From Aplectana chamaeleonis (lineage: Eukaryota > Nematoda > Chromadorea > Rhabditida > Cosmocercidae): a DNA stretch of 64,000 bases. This document shows positions 61,743 through 64,000 of this stretch, one piece after another (the stretch's first letter is position 1; every line of letters begins with the position of its first letter). The notes beneath the pieces are model-generated. The model worked only from the letters and a program-made list of their open reading frames with translations, ran no database searches and was not told the DNA's origin. A program made the position numbers and the translations under genes. The stretch covers positions 1 through 64,000 of the forward strand of contig JAPDOI010001203.1 in NCBI GenBank assembly GCA_029168955.1. Reading direction: 5' to 3'.

Positions 61743-62273
61743 TTGGAAGGAAGATATCCGGACATATTTCATACATTCTTTAGAGTCGGAAGTGCATCGT
61801 GCGCGCAGATTTGGTACAGTTGGCTTATATACTCTGTTTATAACATAGGGCACAAGCTCATGGTCCGCGGCTGGTCCTCTACTGACCCTCTACTATACTT
61901 GTTATCCGAAGATAATTCTTCGCATAATGCCGATTCTAGATTCCCCGGATATTGGATCGTTTCAGACCATGCGTTTTTTCGAAATTTCGGATATTTGATA
62001 TTCCGAATCTCGGATATCCGGTCGGATATCCGAAAAGGAGTGATTCGGATACTAAGTATACCCTCTACTACGGTAATCGACGCGTTCTCTGCCGGCCCAG
62101 TATACATCATAGACCCCGTAAGCGACCTATGCATCACTGCCGCCACTAAAAACTCACCACCTGGTGTATCATGCATTAATGCGGCGGCCAGTTCAGAAAG
62201 GCGCGACGTCGCACGCACGCGTCACATCTTGAAACCAAATCAAGGCGCGTGCGTGCGGCGTAGCGCTGAATGA
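61743..62273 (+). other. Unassigned 176-codon ORF
   Basis: The longest single open frame that is not repeat-derived, but a 126-codon frame is open on the opposite strand over the same DNA, and 61978-62035 is built of GGATATCCG/TCGGATAT words that suppress stops. No motif recognised; I doubt it is a gene. Confidence 0.15.
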
Positions 62274-62335
62274 CTTTTGCTGCCGCTTGCATTTATGCTA
62301 TTCCTGGACGGAGGAGTGGCGTGGTGGGTGGCGGA

Positions 62336-62373
62336 CGATAAGTCATTACCGCCACTGGCGGTAATGACTTATC
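62336..62373. repeat. Near-perfect 38-bp palindrome
   Basis: GATAAGTCATTACCGCCA is followed at once by its inverse. Probably the fused end of a lost MITE; a transcription-factor site is less likely at this length. Confidence 0.6.
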
Positions 62374-62875
62374 ATGAGAGCCAGTAGAGAACCAATGGCG
62401 GATCACGTTTGTGCCCTCCGTTTTGAACAGAGCTTACATATAACACTCTCCCTTCTGTCGTTCCATAATGCGATCACAGTCTTCCCATTGCAAAAGAGTG
62501 TTCTACTCTAGCCGGAAGAAACTGAAGTGTTTTGAGCAGGTTCCGCTCTCTGCCATCTTTACCCTTTTATTCCGGAGTTTACCCACTAATCGACATCGAA
62601 GGGGCTATCATCGTTTGCTAATGACTTCTTTGCTGGTTCTGACTGCTCCACACATGGTTTGCCAATCGATGGTTGTTGTGCTAACTGAAGCCGTCCAGTG
62701 AACACAATTTTTTTCTATTTTTATTCACCAACGAACCTTCTTTTAGAAGGGAGGTTATGTATATGTTTGTCAGCAAAGTGCAATCATGTAGTTCCATCTG
62801 AAATTTTTCTATTTCAAGCTTCAAATGTGTTCAGCGTATCTTCGAGATTTTCTTTTTTTTTGGTTTTCAAGGCGA

Positions 62876-62908
62876 CTTGACAAAGCCCAATTGGGCGAAA
62901 AACGTGCG
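62876..62908 (+). ncRNA. Second hammerhead-like motif, degenerate
   Basis: CTTGACAAAGCCC, AATT, GGGCGAAAAACGTG has the same plan as the motif at 12786: an upstream core strand, a four-pair stem and GAAA-type strand. Core bases deviate, so activity is unlikely. Confidence 0.2.
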
Positions 62909-63275
62909 TCCTCTTGTCACCCCACAAAGTCTACTTGAAATGTTTCTGTCCGTAGAAATATTGCAATATTTCGCTATGGATTGGGAATTGATGGCTTCAA
63001 AGTTTTCTTCTTGAAGATTTTTTTTTGAGTTGGTTGCTCATTGAAGACAAGGTTCGGCCACTTTCTGACATTTTCAAAGTTCAGGTTGGATTGGTCGGCT
63101 TGGCATCCCCGGCTCTCGCTGGGAGCCGATTTCAACTGTTGGCCGTGAAAGTGAAAAAAGCGTGGGCGACGGCTAAAAATGTGTTCCATGGTTGCTCTTT
63201 TCTCGGTCTCGTGATTCTTTTACTGAGGCTCATCTTGTTTCTAAAATAACTCAACGATGACCGTTTTTCTTGCAG

Positions 63276-63436
63276 TTTTCGCACGTTTCCTGGACTTTAC
63301 TGTGGCCTTCGCGTGGTTTGAGCGGAAAGTCTCGAAATCGGAATTCTGTCAGGACCCTACTTCGGAAAGTGCTAACCATTTTCTCATGTCATTATCTCTC
63401 TCGAGAAACCACAAGAAATCCGCACTTCCACCCTAA
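63276..63436 (+). CDS. Candidate terminal exon, product unknown
   Basis: A strong acceptor (GTTTTTCTTGCAG) leads into two open frames; the better one ends in TAA at 63436 and reads ARFLDFTVAFAWFERKVSKS. An ORF with a hydrophobic end lies just upstream (63025-63249). No family recognised. Confidence 0.2.
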
Positions 63437-64000
63437 ATTTCTCATTACCATTGGAGTCGCATAGTTCTTTTTCAGAAATGTTCTCTGCTGAAATAAACAT
63501 CTCGTTCTTGAAAGATTTCTGGGCATCGTTCTGGTGAAATTTGTTTATACATACCCGGCTCTGCAAGATCTAAGTAAGACCTCCCAAGTAGAGTACATAC
63601 GTCTCGAGAAGAAGCAAAAACTTATGAACCGTAAAGAATAACATGTTCGTCACCTTTGAGTTAGTTGCAACGCAAAGAACCCACAACCTCGTACGTGCTT
63701 TCTGCAGAAAACGAGAATTTTTGTGTTCAAGATTGCCAATAAGACGAAGAAAATGCGAAATCGCCCGGATTCAAAAAAAGCGTTACAGAAAACAATCTAC
63801 TGATTGACGTGGTATGTGTTTTGACAGAGCAGCTGAAAAACAGGCAGAAAAAGTCCTGCCCTTTTGCACAGCTTAATTAGACGACCCCGATTTTCGTCAT
63901 AGCAAGAAAGAGCTCCGCAAAAATAACCTGATAGCTAATTCATCTCATAAGTCACCATTTCCGTCCATGCCAACACGGGGCCAACATACTCTCATGTAGA
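63437..64000. other. No gene recognised
   Basis: A further good acceptor (GTGCTTTCTGCAG at about 63709) precedes a short, very basic open frame; too little to call. Confidence 0.35.

Noticed and set aside
61743..62273. 176-codon ORF as a real gene
   Set aside because: Opposite strand is also open, palindromic GGATATCCG words dominate part of it, and no splice or domain evidence exists.

Overview
The window looks like euchromatic DNA from a nematode, most likely a strongylid (hookworm-like) parasite. The evidence is a gene for a nematode-specific Srsx-type seven-transmembrane chemoreceptor, short nematode-style splice sites, two RTE/CR1-style retroelements, Tc1/Tc3-type transposons with long two-site terminal repeats, and a very dense population of small non-autonomous DNA transposons. 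No bacterial operons, rRNA genes or CRISPR arrays were seen. The species assignment is inference.

Genes, both on the + strand. (1) A five-exon model at 2034-5439 encodes a single-pass membrane protein of about 238 residues of unknown family; the last four exons join in matching phase. (2) A seven-exon chemoreceptor gene at 8811-34881 encodes about 295 residues with all seven membrane segments. Every intron joins in phase. Its introns are about 2.5, 1.5, 1.4, 12.4, 7.3 and 0.06 kb, and the long ones are packed with transposons. The conserved Asp-Arg at the end of TM3 reads Asp-Tyr, so it is either a diverged receptor or an early pseudogene. Weaker candidate exons lie at 27.5, 36.4, 40.7-41.1, 50.0, 59.0 and 63.3 kb.

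Layout. 0.65-1.2 kb: inverted-repeat element. 2.0-5.4 kb: gene 1, its intron 3 invaded by TTAA elements. 6.2-7.2 kb: TTAA element and a TA-flanked MITE. 8.5 kb: a TA-flanked MITE ending 12 bp before the receptor start codon. 8.8-34.9 kb: the receptor gene. Its intron 4 holds two retroelement copies on the opposite strand and two hAT-like elements, one inside the other, each with a perfect 8-bp target duplication. Intron 5 holds a stack of TTAA elements and a split family-I repeat. 35-43 kb: repeats, a 42-bp minisatellite and a 21-bp array. 43.3-47 kb: MITEs, an AAAT microsatellite and a second tracting array. 47.9-49.5 kb: a dead Tc1-like transposon. 50.4-52.1 kb: a long-inverted-repeat element. 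52.2-53.3 kb: two MITEs. 54.5-55.4 kb: family I with a 149-bp insert bearing a 9-bp duplication. 55.4-57.7 kb: a Tc3-like transposon interrupted in its transposase by a MITE. 57.7-64 kb: little that can be identified.

The main themes are a small receptor gene stretched over 26 kb by layered transposition, and at least six places where two different TTAA-flanked elements abut and share one copy of the TTAA (or its decayed form). The latter suggests repeated insertion into the target duplications of older elements.
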